Part shown: positions 7,102 through 15,647 of the stretch, one piece after another
How positions within the stretch are numbered: the first letter of the stretch is position 1
How the letters are laid out: each line of letters starts with the position of its first letter
NCBI RefSeq assembly: GCF_020026305.1
Contig: NZ_CP075691.1
Coordinates: forward strand, 5,208,001 to 5,272,000
Source: Streptomyces sp. 135
GTDB taxonomy: Bacteria > Actinomycetota > Actinomycetes > Streptomycetales > Streptomycetaceae
Reading direction: 5' to 3'
Length of the DNA stretch: 64,000 bases
Notes under the pieces: generated by a model
What the model saw: the letters and a program-made list of their open reading frames with translations, nothing else
Databases searched by the model: none
What the model was told of the DNA's origin: nothing
Translations under genes and position numbers: made by a program

Positions 7102-8236
7102 GGCCCCGGCCGAGTCCGGTGCGGATCGCCGGGGTCAGCCGTGCCTCCACGTACCGGTTCAGGACCCACGCGAGCGCCAGCATGGCGGCGACCGTCAGGC
7201 CGAACGTCGCGTACGACGGCAGGCCGAGGCCCCGGTGCAGGGCCTGGACGGACACCCAGCCCAGGTGCTCGTGCACCAGGTAGAAGGGGTACGTCAGGGC
7301 GCCGGCGACGGTCAGCCAGCGCCAGTCCGCCCGGTGGAGGTGGCCGAGCGCGATCAGGAGCACCGCCGCGAAGCCCGCCGTGACGATCGCGATGATCACC
7401 AGCGAGGAGCGGTACGAGAAGAAGTCGGGGTCCGGCGCGTGCCACAGCCCGGAGACCGCGTAGTGCTGCCCGATCAGCCAGCTCACGCCCGTGATGCCCC
7501 ACGCCGTGAGGTCGCGCCGGTCGCGGTGGATCAGGTAGATGCCGATGCCGCCGACGAAGAAGGGGGCGTACTCCGGCATGAGGACCACGTCGAGCAGCGG
7601 CTCGTCCGCGGCCTCGGCCATCGCCGCGGCCAGGGTCCACACCGCGCAGAACAGCACCACCCGCGCGCGGGTCGCGCCCGGCAGCACCACGCAGAGCGCG
7701 AACAGCGCGTAGAAGCGCAGCTCGGCCCAGAGCGTCCAGCACACGCCGAGCACCCGGTCCGCGCCCAGCGGCTGCTGGAGCATGGTGAGGTTCACCAGGG
7801 CGTCGCTGGGGGAGACCGCGTCGTACGCCACGACGGGCAGCGCGAAGACCGCCGTCACCAGCACGATCGCCGCCCAGTAGGAGGGCAGCAGGCGGGACGC
7901 CCGGGACGCGAAGAAGGAGCGCAGGGGCCTGCCCCAGCCGCTCATGCAGATGACGAAGCCGCTGATCACGAAGAAGATCTGCACGCCCAGACAGCCGTAC
8001 GCGAACCATTCGTGCGCGGTGGGGAACTGGGCCTTGGGCGAGCTGCCCCAGGCCTCGCTTATCTCGCCGTCACGGCCGCCGTAATGGTAGGCGGCGACCA
8101 TGAGCGCCGCGATCAGGCGCAGTCCGTCGAGCGCCCGCAGCCGGGGCTTCGCGCGCGCGGGGACGATGGTGGCCGGGGGCGTGCCGGTGCCCGCCCCCGG
8201 TGTTATGTCCGGGAGCGTCGGTGCCGGGGCCGTCAT
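7085..8236 (-). CDS. Acyltransferase family 3 (OafA/YrhL-type) membrane O-acyltransferase
   Basis: A 383-residue polytopic membrane protein with about ten helices. The N-terminal LRALDGLRLIAALMVAAYHY carries the family catalytic His, and FFVISGFVICMSGWGRPLRS is the second signature. Members acetylate sugars of exported polymers or antibiotics. It overlaps the preceding polysialyltransferase-like gene by 4 bp (ATGA) and ends the three-gene minus-strand operon of the nonulosonate locus. The likely role is O-acetylation (or another acyl decoration) of the wall polymer. The substrate is inferred only from context. Confidence 0.88.
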   Translation of the reverse strand: MTAPAPTLPDITPGAGTGTPPATIVPARAKPRLRALDGLRLIAALMVAAYHYGGRDGEISEAWGSSPKAQFPTAHEWFAYGCLGVQIFFVISGFVICMSGWGRPLRSFFASRASRLLPSYWAAIVLVTAVFALPVVAYDAVSPSDALVNLTMLQQPLGADRVLGVCWTLWAELRFYALFALCVVLPGATRARVVLFCAVWTLAAAMAEAADEPLLDVVLMPEYAPFFVGGIGIYLIHRDRRDLTAWGITGVSWLIGQHYAVSGLWHAPDPDFFSYRSSLVIIAIVTAGFAAVLLIALGHLHRADWRWLTVAGALTYPFYLVHEHLGWVSVQALHRGLGLPSYATFGLTVAAMLALAWVLNRYVEARLTPAIRTGLGRGLTPRR

Positions 8237-9618
8237 CCGAGCGCGGTCCGCTTGATGGAGCGCTGCACCGAACGGGCCCGGCGCGCCACGCGCCGCACCG
8301 CCGCGTTGCGCGGGATGAAGGCGAGCTGCGAGGGCAGTGCGCCGGGCAGGGCGAGCGCGGTCAGGCGGCGCCGCTTGAAGTAGCGCCAGGTGTCCGGGCC
8401 GAGGTTGCGGGCGAGGTAGCGCTCGGCGTCGGCGCGCAGGCGCGGATAGATCTGCGGCTGCATCGCGAAGCCGACGGCCTTGAGGAGCCCGGTCAGCTCG
8501 CCGGTGCCCATGGCCGGGCGCCGCTCGGTGACCGCCGTGCGGTCGTTCAGGTCGGGCAGCAGCGCGTCGACGATCGTGACGGGGACGCGGTTGCTGTTCT
8601 GGTAGGGCGCGAGGCGCTCCAGGAGGAGGTCCGTGCCGGTGCGGGCGACGGGCAGGCCGTAGAGCGCGGACGCCGTCAGCAAGGCGGTGGAGAAGCAGCC
8701 GATGACCAGCGCGGGCCGCATCCGCTGGTAGAGCACCTCGGCGAGCACCGGGGTGTCGAGCACGGTCAGCTCGACGCCGATGGTCAGCGCCTCCTTCTCC
8801 AGGGCGCGCGACCAGCGGGCGGGGGCCGTGGGGTGGGGCTTGAACACCACGTGGGTGTGGCCGAGTTCGGCGGCGCCGCGCACCATGCGGATGTGCAGCT
8901 CCTCCTCTTCCTCGGCGGTCAGGATGTTCAGGGCGGAGAGGTACTGGCCGAGGACGAGGGCGGGAGCCTGCGCTTCGGGCAGCTCCACGTCCGTCAACCC
9001 GGCCTCTCCGTCGGCCAGTTCCGCCAGCACCTTCGTGAACGCGTCCGTCGGCACGATCTCCGGCGCGACACCGAACTCGGTGAGCAGCAGCGGCGTGAGT
9101 CCCGGCACCAGGTCCAGGTGGAGCAGGCGCCGCACGCGCGTGCCGACCAGGGGGTCGATCTTGTTGCGGGTGGGGCCGTAGCTCATCAGGCCGTCGGCGT
9201 AGACGTCCACGGGGGCGCCGGTGAAGATCTGCGCGAGCGCCAGCGCGGGGTTGACCTGGATCGACTCGACGGCCAGCTCGACGTCGTCGTCACCGAGGTC
9301 CCAGAGCATCCGCACGTACCGCTCCCAGAGCACGACGTCGTCGCCGCGCGGGGCCCAGCCGCCGGGGTGGAAGGGGAAGACGGCCTCGTTCCAGGAGCGT
9401 ACGTCGTCGAACCGGCCGCGCAGCCGGTCGAAGCCCGGCATCGCGTCGAGCGCGGTCGTGGTCTCCGGCGTCGCCGCGTTGTTGCTGACGAGGAGTATGC
9501 GGCGGTCGGCGGGGCCGAAGCGGTCGGTGTCCAGGGCGGCGGCGAGCGTCGCGGCGCCGTACAGCGTGGACGCCAGGAAGATCTGCGTGCGTCCGGCTCC
9601 GGCGGAAGTCGTGGCCAT
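8233..9618 (-). CDS. Polysialyltransferase-like glycosyltransferase of a nonulosonate polymer
   Basis: A 461-residue cytosolic protein with the features of alpha-2,8-polysialyltransferase-family proteins: a beta-alpha N-terminus starting QIFLASTLYGAATLAAAL, an HVVFKPHP motif (HP motif of bacterial sialyl/Kdn transferases) and VIGCFSTALLTASALYG (S/T motif) in the nucleotide-binding half. The ATG at 9618 overlaps the GT2 stop codon, and an in-frame GTG lies one codon earlier. It sits between the GT2 and acyltransferase genes and opposite the NeuA/NeuB operon, so it probably transfers Kdn-like residues from CMP-sugar onto the growing wall polymer. Confidence 0.75.
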   Translation of the reverse strand: MATTSAGAGRTQIFLASTLYGAATLAAALDTDRFGPADRRILLVSNNAATPETTTALDAMPGFDRLRGRFDDVRSWNEAVFPFHPGGWAPRGDDVVLWERYVRMLWDLGDDDVELAVESIQVNPALALAQIFTGAPVDVYADGLMSYGPTRNKIDPLVGTRVRRLLHLDLVPGLTPLLLTEFGVAPEIVPTDAFTKVLAELADGEAGLTDVELPEAQAPALVLGQYLSALNILTAEEEEELHIRMVRGAAELGHTHVVFKPHPTAPARWSRALEKEALTIGVELTVLDTPVLAEVLYQRMRPALVIGCFSTALLTASALYGLPVARTGTDLLLERLAPYQNSNRVPVTIVDALLPDLNDRTAVTERRPAMGTGELTGLLKAVGFAMQPQIYPRLRADAERYLARNLGPDTWRYFKRRRLTALALPGALPSQLAFIPRNAAVRRVARRARSVQRSIKRTALG

Positions 9619-10595
9619 CACGCGGCCACCTCCGCCGAGACCGGCCGGCGGCGCAGCCTGCGCAGGCGGGTCGCCCGCTGGAGGTCCATGGAGTCGAGCG
9701 CCTCATCGAGCACGCCCTGCGGCATGCGCTTCAGCGCGGCCGCACTCATTGACTTCAATTTGCGCGCCACGGATGGCTCGAACCTTTCGATGGATCCCAG
9801 GTGGTGGGAGATGATCGCGCAGTAAGTGCGCACGGCTTTCGGCAGCAGTTCGTCCGCGTCCCGGTCGGCCGCGGTTTCCCGGATCACCTGGTCGAATGCC
9901 TTGATGAAATCGAGCTGGCGCACGTCGCCGATCTGGGTGAGCGACGAGGCGACCCCGCGGCGGTAGAACACCCCGAGAAGACCGACCGCGGCGAAGGATT
10001 CCGCCTCGCGGTGCAGCCGCCAGATCCACGGCCGGTCCTCCGCGGTGCGCAGGCCGTCGGTGAAGTGCAGCAGGCCCGCGTCGGCGAGCCGACGGTGGTA
10101 GATGCCGGCCCACGCGTACGCGTAGTCGACGGACGTCGACCGGTCGGCGGGGAGTATCACCTCGCGCGGGCTCATCACGACGCCGCGCCTGCCGTGCGGG
10201 ACACGGTGGACCGTGCGGGCCCGCGCGGTGCACTGCACATGGTCGGTGCGTACGAAGTCACATCCCAACTTCTCGATCTGCGCGAGGAGTTGTTCGTAAT
10301 AACCGGGCGCGAGCCAGTCGTCACCGTCCAGGAAGGTGAGGTACTCGCCACGCGCCGCGTCGAGGCCCGTGTTGCGGGCGGTCGCGAGCCCGCCGTTCTT
10401 CTCATGTCTGAGGTGGACGGCGCCGGGAAGCTCGCGCGCCGCACGCTCCAGGATGTCCGGAGTCTCGTCGCGCGAACAGTCGTCGACGAGAATGAATTCG
10501 AAGTCGTCGCGCGCGTTCGCACGCAGACTCTTCAAGGTGTCGGGCGCGTATTGCTGCACGTTGTAGAACGGCACGATGACGGAGAGCTTAACCAC
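9618..10595 (-). CDS. Family 2 glycosyltransferase (GT-A)
   Basis: An inverting glycosyltransferase of about 325 residues. The N-terminal GT-A fold is clear: KLSVIVPFYNVQQYAPDTLKSL, FILVDDCSRDETPDILE, NGGLATARNTGLDAARGEYL and the DxD motif FLDGDDW. A C-terminal basic helical tail (TRLRRLRRRP) may contact the membrane. The GTG start at 10595 gives MVKLSVIVPFYN; the frame is open further upstream but lacks typical sequence. It is the first gene of the minus-strand operon, translationally coupled to the polysialyltransferase-like gene. Likely role: adding hexose residues to the polymer repeat or linkage unit. Confidence 0.88.
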   Translation of the reverse strand: MVKLSVIVPFYNVQQYAPDTLKSLRANARDDFEFILVDDCSRDETPDILERAARELPGAVHLRHEKNGGLATARNTGLDAARGEYLTFLDGDDWLAPGYYEQLLAQIEKLGCDFVRTDHVQCTARARTVHRVPHGRRGVVMSPREVILPADRSTSVDYAYAWAGIYHRRLADAGLLHFTDGLRTAEDRPWIWRLHREAESFAAVGLLGVFYRRGVASSLTQIGDVRQLDFIKAFDQVIRETAADRDADELLPKAVRTYCAIISHHLGSIERFEPSVARKLKSMSAAALKRMPQGVLDEALDSMDLQRATRLRRLRRRPVSAEVAA

Positions 10596-10793
10596 GTGGG
10601 TGACGTTAGGTGTCGGCCCGTCATTCGTGTCGACCCGCAGAGGTATGCCAGGTGAACGACGCGTGGCGGAACGGTTAACCGGGTCGCCGGGAAAGCGTTT
10701 CCGGGGCCGATTCGCCATTCGTCGGCGTGCTGTTAACCGTTTGTTGCACCTGAGTTGGGCCGCGAATCGAAATGGCTTCCTAGCGTCTGAGAC
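10596..10793. promoter_or_regulatory. Divergent promoter region of the nonulosonate locus
   Basis: These 198 bp separate the two divergent wall-polymer operons. They hold a 10-bp palindrome CGGTTAACCG (10672-10681) and GGAAAGCGTTTCC (10690-10702, 5-bp arms), resembling LacI-type operators. A TAGCGT -10-like hexamer (10781-10786) ends 7 nt before the rightward GTG, so the rightward mRNA is probably leaderless. No gene is visible in this gap. Confidence 0.5.
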
Positions 10794-12146
10794 GTGCCAG
10801 CAAGTAACCGAAACCCGCTGCGGGTGGCCGTACTCGCCGATTCCGATACGCGATGGAAATGGGGCGCTCTCACCGCGAACCGCATCGTATCGGACAGTCG
10901 GCCCGAGTCCGACAGTCACCGTCTCAGCGGGTACCTGCTCCGCGGCCGGGCCACGCCCACGCCCCGGCAGCTCGAAGAGGTGGGGGTGCGCGCGGACCGT
11001 CTGCGCGAGGTCACCGCCGTCGAGTTCCTGCGCGAGATGGAGCGGGACGCGCCCGACGTGATCGTGCTCGCCCTGGTGGGCGGCGCGGTCCAGGCGGTGC
11101 TGCACGGACTCGCCCGCGTCACCGAGGACGCCCGCCTCACGGGCGCCGCGAAGAAGCGTCCCGTCGTCGTCACCGGCTATGTCGGCGTCGTCTACGAGAA
11201 GCTCGCCGACGGCCTCCTCCTGCGGCACGGCGCGGACGTCGTCCTCGCCAACTCCCGGCAGGACGCGGAACGTTTCCGCGCGGTGTACGAAGGAGTGGGC
11301 GCCGACGCCTCGTCGGTCACCGAGGCCGCGCTGCCCTTCCTCGGCGGCGCGCCCTACGCCGAGCACGACCCGTACACGGTCGTCTTCGCCGCCCAGCCGT
11401 CCGTCCCGGAGAGCGCCGCGCACCGCACCTACCTGCTGCGGCGCCTCGCCGAGCACGCCCGGCTGCACCCCGACCGCGAGGTCCTGCTCAAGCTGCGCAG
11501 CAAGCCCGGCGAGCACACCACGCACATCGAGGAGCTGCCCTACCAGAAGCTCGCGCAGCGCCTCGACGGCGGCCTGCCCGACAACTGCCGCCTGGTCTAC
11601 GGCCACATGGGCGAGGTCCTGGACCGCACCGACCTCCTGGTCACCGTCAGCTCCACGGCGGCCCTGGAATCCCTGCACCGCCGTATCCCCACCGCGGTCC
11701 TCACCGACCTCGGGGTGCGCGAGGCGCTCGGCAACCACCACTTCACCGGCTCCGGGTGCCTCGCCTCCTTCGACCAGCTGGACGCGGGCCACCTGCCCGT
11801 GCCCGACGAGCGGTGGCTGGCCCGGCAGGGCGTCGCGGCCGACGGGGCGTACGAACGGGCCTTCGACGAGGCGAAGCGGAAGGTCACCGACCTCCTCGCC
11901 GACGCCGAGGCCGGCCGCATCCCGCCCCTGAAGCCGTACTACAGCCTCACCACCGCCCGCGGCTACCTCCCCGGCATCCTCGCCCGCCACCACCTCGCCC
12001 CCGACGGCTCCCCGCTGCCGGGCGCCCCCGCGGCCGACAAGGACCCGGGCCCCGTACGCCAGATAGTCCGCCGCGCCGCCCGTGGGGCCTACCGCCACGG
12101 GGTGCAGCGCGTGGCCCCGGTCATCCGCCGGATGGGCGAGCTGTGA
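10794..12146 (+). CDS. DUF6716-type putative glycosyltransferase of the wall-polymer locus
   Basis: A 450-residue soluble protein with the two-half layout of GT-B transferases. The N-terminal half (LRVAVLADSDTRWKWGALTA, PVVVTGYVGVVYEKLADGLL) suits an acceptor domain. The C-terminal half (HPDREVLLKLRSKPGEHTTH, LLVTVSSTAALESLHRRIP) has the K/H and S/T patches seen in polysialyltransferase-like and LPS-type transferases. I recognise it as the actinobacterial DUF6716 family often named putative glycosyltransferase, with no proven reaction known to me. It heads the rightward operon, directly before the NeuA-phosphatase gene (32-bp gap), so a role in Kdn-polymer assembly is likely. It starts at GTG. 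Confidence 0.7.
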   Translation: MPASNRNPLRVAVLADSDTRWKWGALTANRIVSDSRPESDSHRLSGYLLRGRATPTPRQLEEVGVRADRLREVTAVEFLREMERDAPDVIVLALVGGAVQAVLHGLARVTEDARLTGAAKKRPVVVTGYVGVVYEKLADGLLLRHGADVVLANSRQDAERFRAVYEGVGADASSVTEAALPFLGGAPYAEHDPYTVVFAAQPSVPESAAHRTYLLRRLAEHARLHPDREVLLKLRSKPGEHTTHIEELPYQKLAQRLDGGLPDNCRLVYGHMGEVLDRTDLLVTVSSTAALESLHRRIPTAVLTDLGVREALGNHHFTGSGCLASFDQLDAGHLPVPDERWLARQGVAADGAYERAFDEAKRKVTDLLADAEAGRIPPLKPYYSLTTARGYLPGILARHHLAPDGSPLPGAPAADKDPGPVRQIVRRAARGAYRHGVQRVAPVIRRMGEL

Positions 12147-12178
12147 CCTCCCACGACCTCCCACCCTCAGGAGCCCCC

Positions 12179-13486
12179 ATGTCCCACCCCGGCCCGGCGA
12201 GTACGTCGGCCCGCCGCGTTCTCGCCGTCATTCCCGCCCGTGGCGGCTCCAAGGGTGTGCCCGCCAAGAACCTCGCCCCGGTCGGCGGTGTGCCGCTGGT
12301 GGTGCGGGCCGTCCACGCGTGTCTGGGCGCCCGGCTCGTCACGGACGTCGTGGTCTCCACCGATGACCACGTGATCGCCGAGACCGCCCGCGCCGCCGGC
12401 GCCGAGGTGGTGCTGCGTCCCGCCGCGATAGCCGGGGACACCGCGACCAGCGAGGCCGCCGTCCTGCACGCGATGGACGCCCACGAGGCCCTGCACGGCA
12501 CCCGCGTCGACGTCGTCCTGCTCGTGCAGTGCACCAGCCCCTTCCTCACCCCCGAGGACGTCGACGGGGTGGCCGCGGCCGTCGTGGAGAACGGCGCGGA
12601 CACGGCCGTCACGGTCGCCCCCTTCCACGGCTTCATCTGGCGCGACGCGGCCGACGACGCCACGGACGGCACCGCGGACGTGCCCGCGCGGCACACCGGC
12701 TCCGTGGGCGGCACCGCCACCCTCGCCAACTCCACCCGCACCCGCGGCGGCTACGGCGTCAACCACGACAAGTCCTTCCGCCCGCGCCGCCAGGACCGCC
12801 CCCAGGACCTCCTGGAGACCGGCGCCGCCTACGCGATGGACGCGGCCGGCTTCCGTACCGAGAAGCACCGCTTCTTCGGCCACACCGAGCCGGTCCGCAC
12901 CGACCCCGCCCGCGTCCTGGAGGTCGACGACCCGCACGACCTCGCGCGGGCCCGCGCGCTGGCCCCCCTCTTCGACACGGGCCACGCGAAAGCTCTCCCG
13001 ACCGCCGCCGACATCGACGCGGTCGTCCTCGACTTCGACGGCACCCAGACCGACGACAGGGTGCTGATCGACTCCGACGGAAGGGAGTTCGTCTCCGTGC
13101 ACCGCGGAGACGGCCTCGGCATCGCGGCCCTGCGCAAGAGCGGCCTGCGGATGCTGATCCTGTCCACGGAGCAGAACCCGGTCGTCGCCGCGCGCGCCAA
13201 GAAGCTCAGGCTTCCGGTCCTGCACGGCATCGACCGGAAAGACCTCGCACTGAAGCAGTGGTGCGAGGAACAGGGCATCGCGCCCGAGCGCGTGCTCTAC
13301 GTCGGCAACGACGTCAACGACCTCCCGTGCTTCGCCCTCGTGGGCTGGCCCGTGGCGGTCGCCAGCGCCCACGACGTCGTACGCGGCGCAGCCCGCGCGG
13401 TCACCGCCGTCCCCGGCGGTGAAGGCGCGATCCGAGAGATCGCCAGCTGGATCCTCGGCCCCTCTCTCGACTCCCTCCACAGTTAA
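12179..13486 (+). CDS. neuA: CMP-nonulosonate cytidylyltransferase fused to a KdsC-like HAD phosphatase
   Basis: A 435-residue two-domain enzyme. Residues about 12-260 are a CMP-sialate/Kdn synthetase, with the CTP-binding VLAVIPARGGSKGVPAKNL, then VVVSTDDHVIAETARAAGAE and VVLLVQCTSPFLTP. Residues about 280-430 are a HAD phosphatase of the KdsC/nonulosonate-9-phosphate type with every catalytic motif present: DFDGTQTDD (Asp285 and Asp287), LILSTE, the GIDRKDLALKQW lysine and YVGNDVNDLPCF. It should therefore remove the 9-phosphate and then activate the sugar to CMP-Kdn (or a relative). Length and domain order match vertebrate CMAS. The ATG follows AGGAG, and NeuB starts 14 bp downstream in the same operon. 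Confidence 0.9.
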   Translation: MSHPGPASTSARRVLAVIPARGGSKGVPAKNLAPVGGVPLVVRAVHACLGARLVTDVVVSTDDHVIAETARAAGAEVVLRPAAIAGDTATSEAAVLHAMDAHEALHGTRVDVVLLVQCTSPFLTPEDVDGVAAAVVENGADTAVTVAPFHGFIWRDAADDATDGTADVPARHTGSVGGTATLANSTRTRGGYGVNHDKSFRPRRQDRPQDLLETGAAYAMDAAGFRTEKHRFFGHTEPVRTDPARVLEVDDPHDLARARALAPLFDTGHAKALPTAADIDAVVLDFDGTQTDDRVLIDSDGREFVSVHRGDGLGIAALRKSGLRMLILSTEQNPVVAARAKKLRLPVLHGIDRKDLALKQWCEEQGIAPERVLYVGNDVNDLPCFALVGWPVAVASAHDVVRGAARAVTAVPGGEGAIREIASWILGPSLDSLHS

Positions 13487-13500
13487 GGAAAGTTCCTGTC

Positions 13501-14478
13501 ATGAGCTCCCTCACCCCCGTCACCTCCATCGGCGCCAACTCCCGTCTGCGTCAGTTCGGTTCGAAGACGGCCGGTCCCGGTCAGCCCGTGTACATCACCG
13601 GCGAGATCGGCATCAACCACAACGGCGACCTGGAGAACGCGTTCAAGCTGATCGACGTGGCCGCCGAGGCGGGCTGCGACGCGGTCAAGTTCCAGAAGCG
13701 CACCCCCGAGATCTGCACCCCGCGCGACCAGTGGGACATCGAGCGCGACACCCCCTGGGGCCGCATGACGTACATCGACTACCGCCACCGCGTGGAGTTC
13801 GGCGAGGACGAGTACCGCCAGATCGACGAGTACTGCAAGACGAAGAACATCGACTGGTTCGCCTCCCCGTGGGACACCGAGGCCGTCGCCTTCCTGGAGA
13901 AGTTCGATCTGCCCGCCCACAAGGTCGCCTCCGCCTCCCTCACGGACGACGAGCTGCTGCGTGCCCTGCGCGCCACCGGCCGCACCATCATCCTGTCCAC
14001 CGGCATGTCGACGCCGAAGCAGATCCGCCACGCCGTCGAGGTCCTCGGCAGCGACAACATCCTGATGTGCCACGCCACGTCGACGTACCCGGCGCAGGCC
14101 GAGGAGCTGAACCTGCGCGTCATCAACACCCTCCAGCAGGAGTACCCGAACGTCCCGATCGGCTACTCCGGCCACGAGACCGGCCTCCAGACCACCCTCG
14201 CGGCGGTCGCCCTCGGCGCCACCTTCGTCGAGCGCCACATCACTCTGGACCGCGCCATGTGGGGCTCCGACCAGGCCGCCTCCGTCGAGCCGCAGGGCCT
14301 GACCCGCCTGGTCCGCGACATCCGCACCATCGAGGCCTCCCTCGGTGACGGCGTCAAGAAGGTCTACGAGTCGGAGCTCGGCCCGATGAAGAAGCTCCGC
14401 CGCGTCGCGGGCGTCGTCGCCGAGTCGGAGTCGGAGTCGGGTTCGGCGGACGCCGGGTCCGAGCGGGTCGCGGTCTGA
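13501..14478 (+). CDS. neuB: NeuB-family nonulosonate (Kdn-9-phosphate) synthase
   Basis: This enzyme condenses phosphoenolpyruvate with a hexose derivative to form a nine-carbon 2-keto sugar acid. The 325 residues comprise a TIM barrel with NeuB motifs VYITGEIGINHNGDLENA, CDAVKFQKRTPEICTP, DWFASPWDTEAVAFLE, IILSTGMSTPKQI, IGYSGHETG and VERHITLDRAMWGSDQAAS. The usual C-terminal SAF (antifreeze-like) domain is absent; the protein ends in a Ser/Glu/Gly tail. The lack of NeuC-type epimerase genes nearby and the fused phosphatase next door suggest mannose-6-phosphate as substrate and Kdn-9-phosphate as product. That is inference. It forms an operon with neuA and the GT52-like gene. Confidence 0.9.
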   Translation: MSSLTPVTSIGANSRLRQFGSKTAGPGQPVYITGEIGINHNGDLENAFKLIDVAAEAGCDAVKFQKRTPEICTPRDQWDIERDTPWGRMTYIDYRHRVEFGEDEYRQIDEYCKTKNIDWFASPWDTEAVAFLEKFDLPAHKVASASLTDDELLRALRATGRTIILSTGMSTPKQIRHAVEVLGSDNILMCHATSTYPAQAEELNLRVINTLQQEYPNVPIGYSGHETGLQTTLAAVALGATFVERHITLDRAMWGSDQAASVEPQGLTRLVRDIRTIEASLGDGVKKVYESELGPMKKLRRVAGVVAESESESGSADAGSERVAV

Positions 14479-14513
14479 GCGCCCACGGGTTACCGGACAC
14501 GGACGCAACGACG

Positions 14514-15647
14514 ATGAGCCCCCGAGCCGGCCGAGCCGACCGAGCCGCCGACGCATCCGCCCCCTCCACGCTCGCCTTCGTGGAGAGCCCTGTTCAGCTG
14601 CTGAACGTCCTGGAGTGGGCGCACGCCGCGGCCGCGACCGGCCCGGCCGGGGGCCTCACCGTCGTCGTCCTCTCACCCAACGACCCGATGACGCGCGGCC
14701 AGTTGCGCCGCATGGCGCAGCTCGCGCGTGACGAGGGCGTCGAGGTCCGATGGGAGGAGGCGCGCGGCGGCGCGAGCGCCCCCTTCCAGACGATAGGGGG
14801 GCTCGCGGGAGCCCTGCGCAAGGCCGACCGGATCGTCATAGGCGACCCGTTCTCCCGCTACGTACAGCTGCTGCTGACGATCACTCGGGCCCGCTCCCTG
14901 GTCGTGGTGGACGACGGCACGGCCACGATGGAGTTCATCGCCCAGCTGGCCCGCGGCGAGCGCCTGGTGCGCTGGCACCGCAAGGGCGGCCGCCCCGGCC
15001 CCCGCGACCTGGTCTTCGCCCCCGTCTCCGCCTCGGCACGGCGCCGCCTCACGCCCGGCGGGACGCGCACGGTGGAGGTCTTCTCCTCCATGCCGATCGA
15101 CCAGGCGCCGCCCGGCGTCGGCGTCACCGTCAACGCCTTCGCCTGGACCAGGGAACGCTTCGGCCCGCCCCGCATCACCCGCGGCGCCGACCTGGTCGGC
15201 ACGTCCCTCGTGGAGACCGGCGTCGTGGACCCCGACCGTTACCTGGAAGCGGTCCGCGCCCTCGCCCTGACCCACGGGGCGACGCGGTACTTCGCGCACC
15301 GCCGCGAGAGCTCCGAGAAGCTGCACCGCCTGGCGGTGGAGACGGGCCTCCAGGTGGTCCGCCCCGACCTGCCCCTGGAACTGATCGCCCGCCGCGGCCC
15401 CGTCGGCCGCACGATCCTCAGCTTCCCCTCCACGGTCGTCCACACGCTGCCCCTGGCCCTGGCCGGCACGGAGGTGAAGGTGGCGGTCTGCGACATCGAC
15501 CCGGCCTGGCTCACCGAGAACGCCTCACCGCGCGCCCAGGGCTTCCTGTCCGGGGTGACGGGGACGGCGCGGGACGTACACCGGCTGACGGCGGTCATCA
15601 CCTCGGCCGGAAGTCCTCGAAGCGTGGGGTCCCCGGCTCCGGGGTGA
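14514..15647 (+). CDS. GT52-like sialyl/Kdn-transferase candidate
   Basis: A 377-residue protein without an obvious signal peptide. The N-terminal TLAFVESPVQLLNVLEWAHA resembles the opening of family 52 sialyltransferases (LxPLQLL type). RIVIGDPFSRYVQLLLTITRARSLVVVDDG and the later RKYFAH-like segment (ATRYFAHRRESSEKL) fit the same fold, where an H-R-E/K patch contacts the donor. IVDDG-type loops are seen in this group. It is the last gene of the rightward neuA-neuB operon, 35 bp after neuB. The probable role is transfer of CMP-Kdn to the wall polymer. The family assignment is by weak similarity. The 3' end overlaps the convergent CMD gene by 50 bp. Confidence 0.6.
   Translation: MSPRAGRADRAADASAPSTLAFVESPVQLLNVLEWAHAAAATGPAGGLTVVVLSPNDPMTRGQLRRMAQLARDEGVEVRWEEARGGASAPFQTIGGLAGALRKADRIVIGDPFSRYVQLLLTITRARSLVVVDDGTATMEFIAQLARGERLVRWHRKGGRPGPRDLVFAPVSASARRRLTPGGTRTVEVFSSMPIDQAPPGVGVTVNAFAWTRERFGPPRITRGADLVGTSLVETGVVDPDRYLEAVRALALTHGATRYFAHRRESSEKLHRLAVETGLQVVRPDLPLELIARRGPVGRTILSFPSTVVHTLPLALAGTEVKVAVCDIDPAWLTENASPRAQGFLSGVTGTARDVHRLTAVITSAGSPRSVGSPAPG

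Noticed and set aside
5121..7283. 720-residue open frame on the plus strand across the monooxygenase
   Set aside because: It is antisense to a clear FAD monooxygenase and runs into the TetR gene in a wrong frame. Its composition (Arg/Gly/Ala/Val) is the usual shadow caused by high G+C, with no domain motif.
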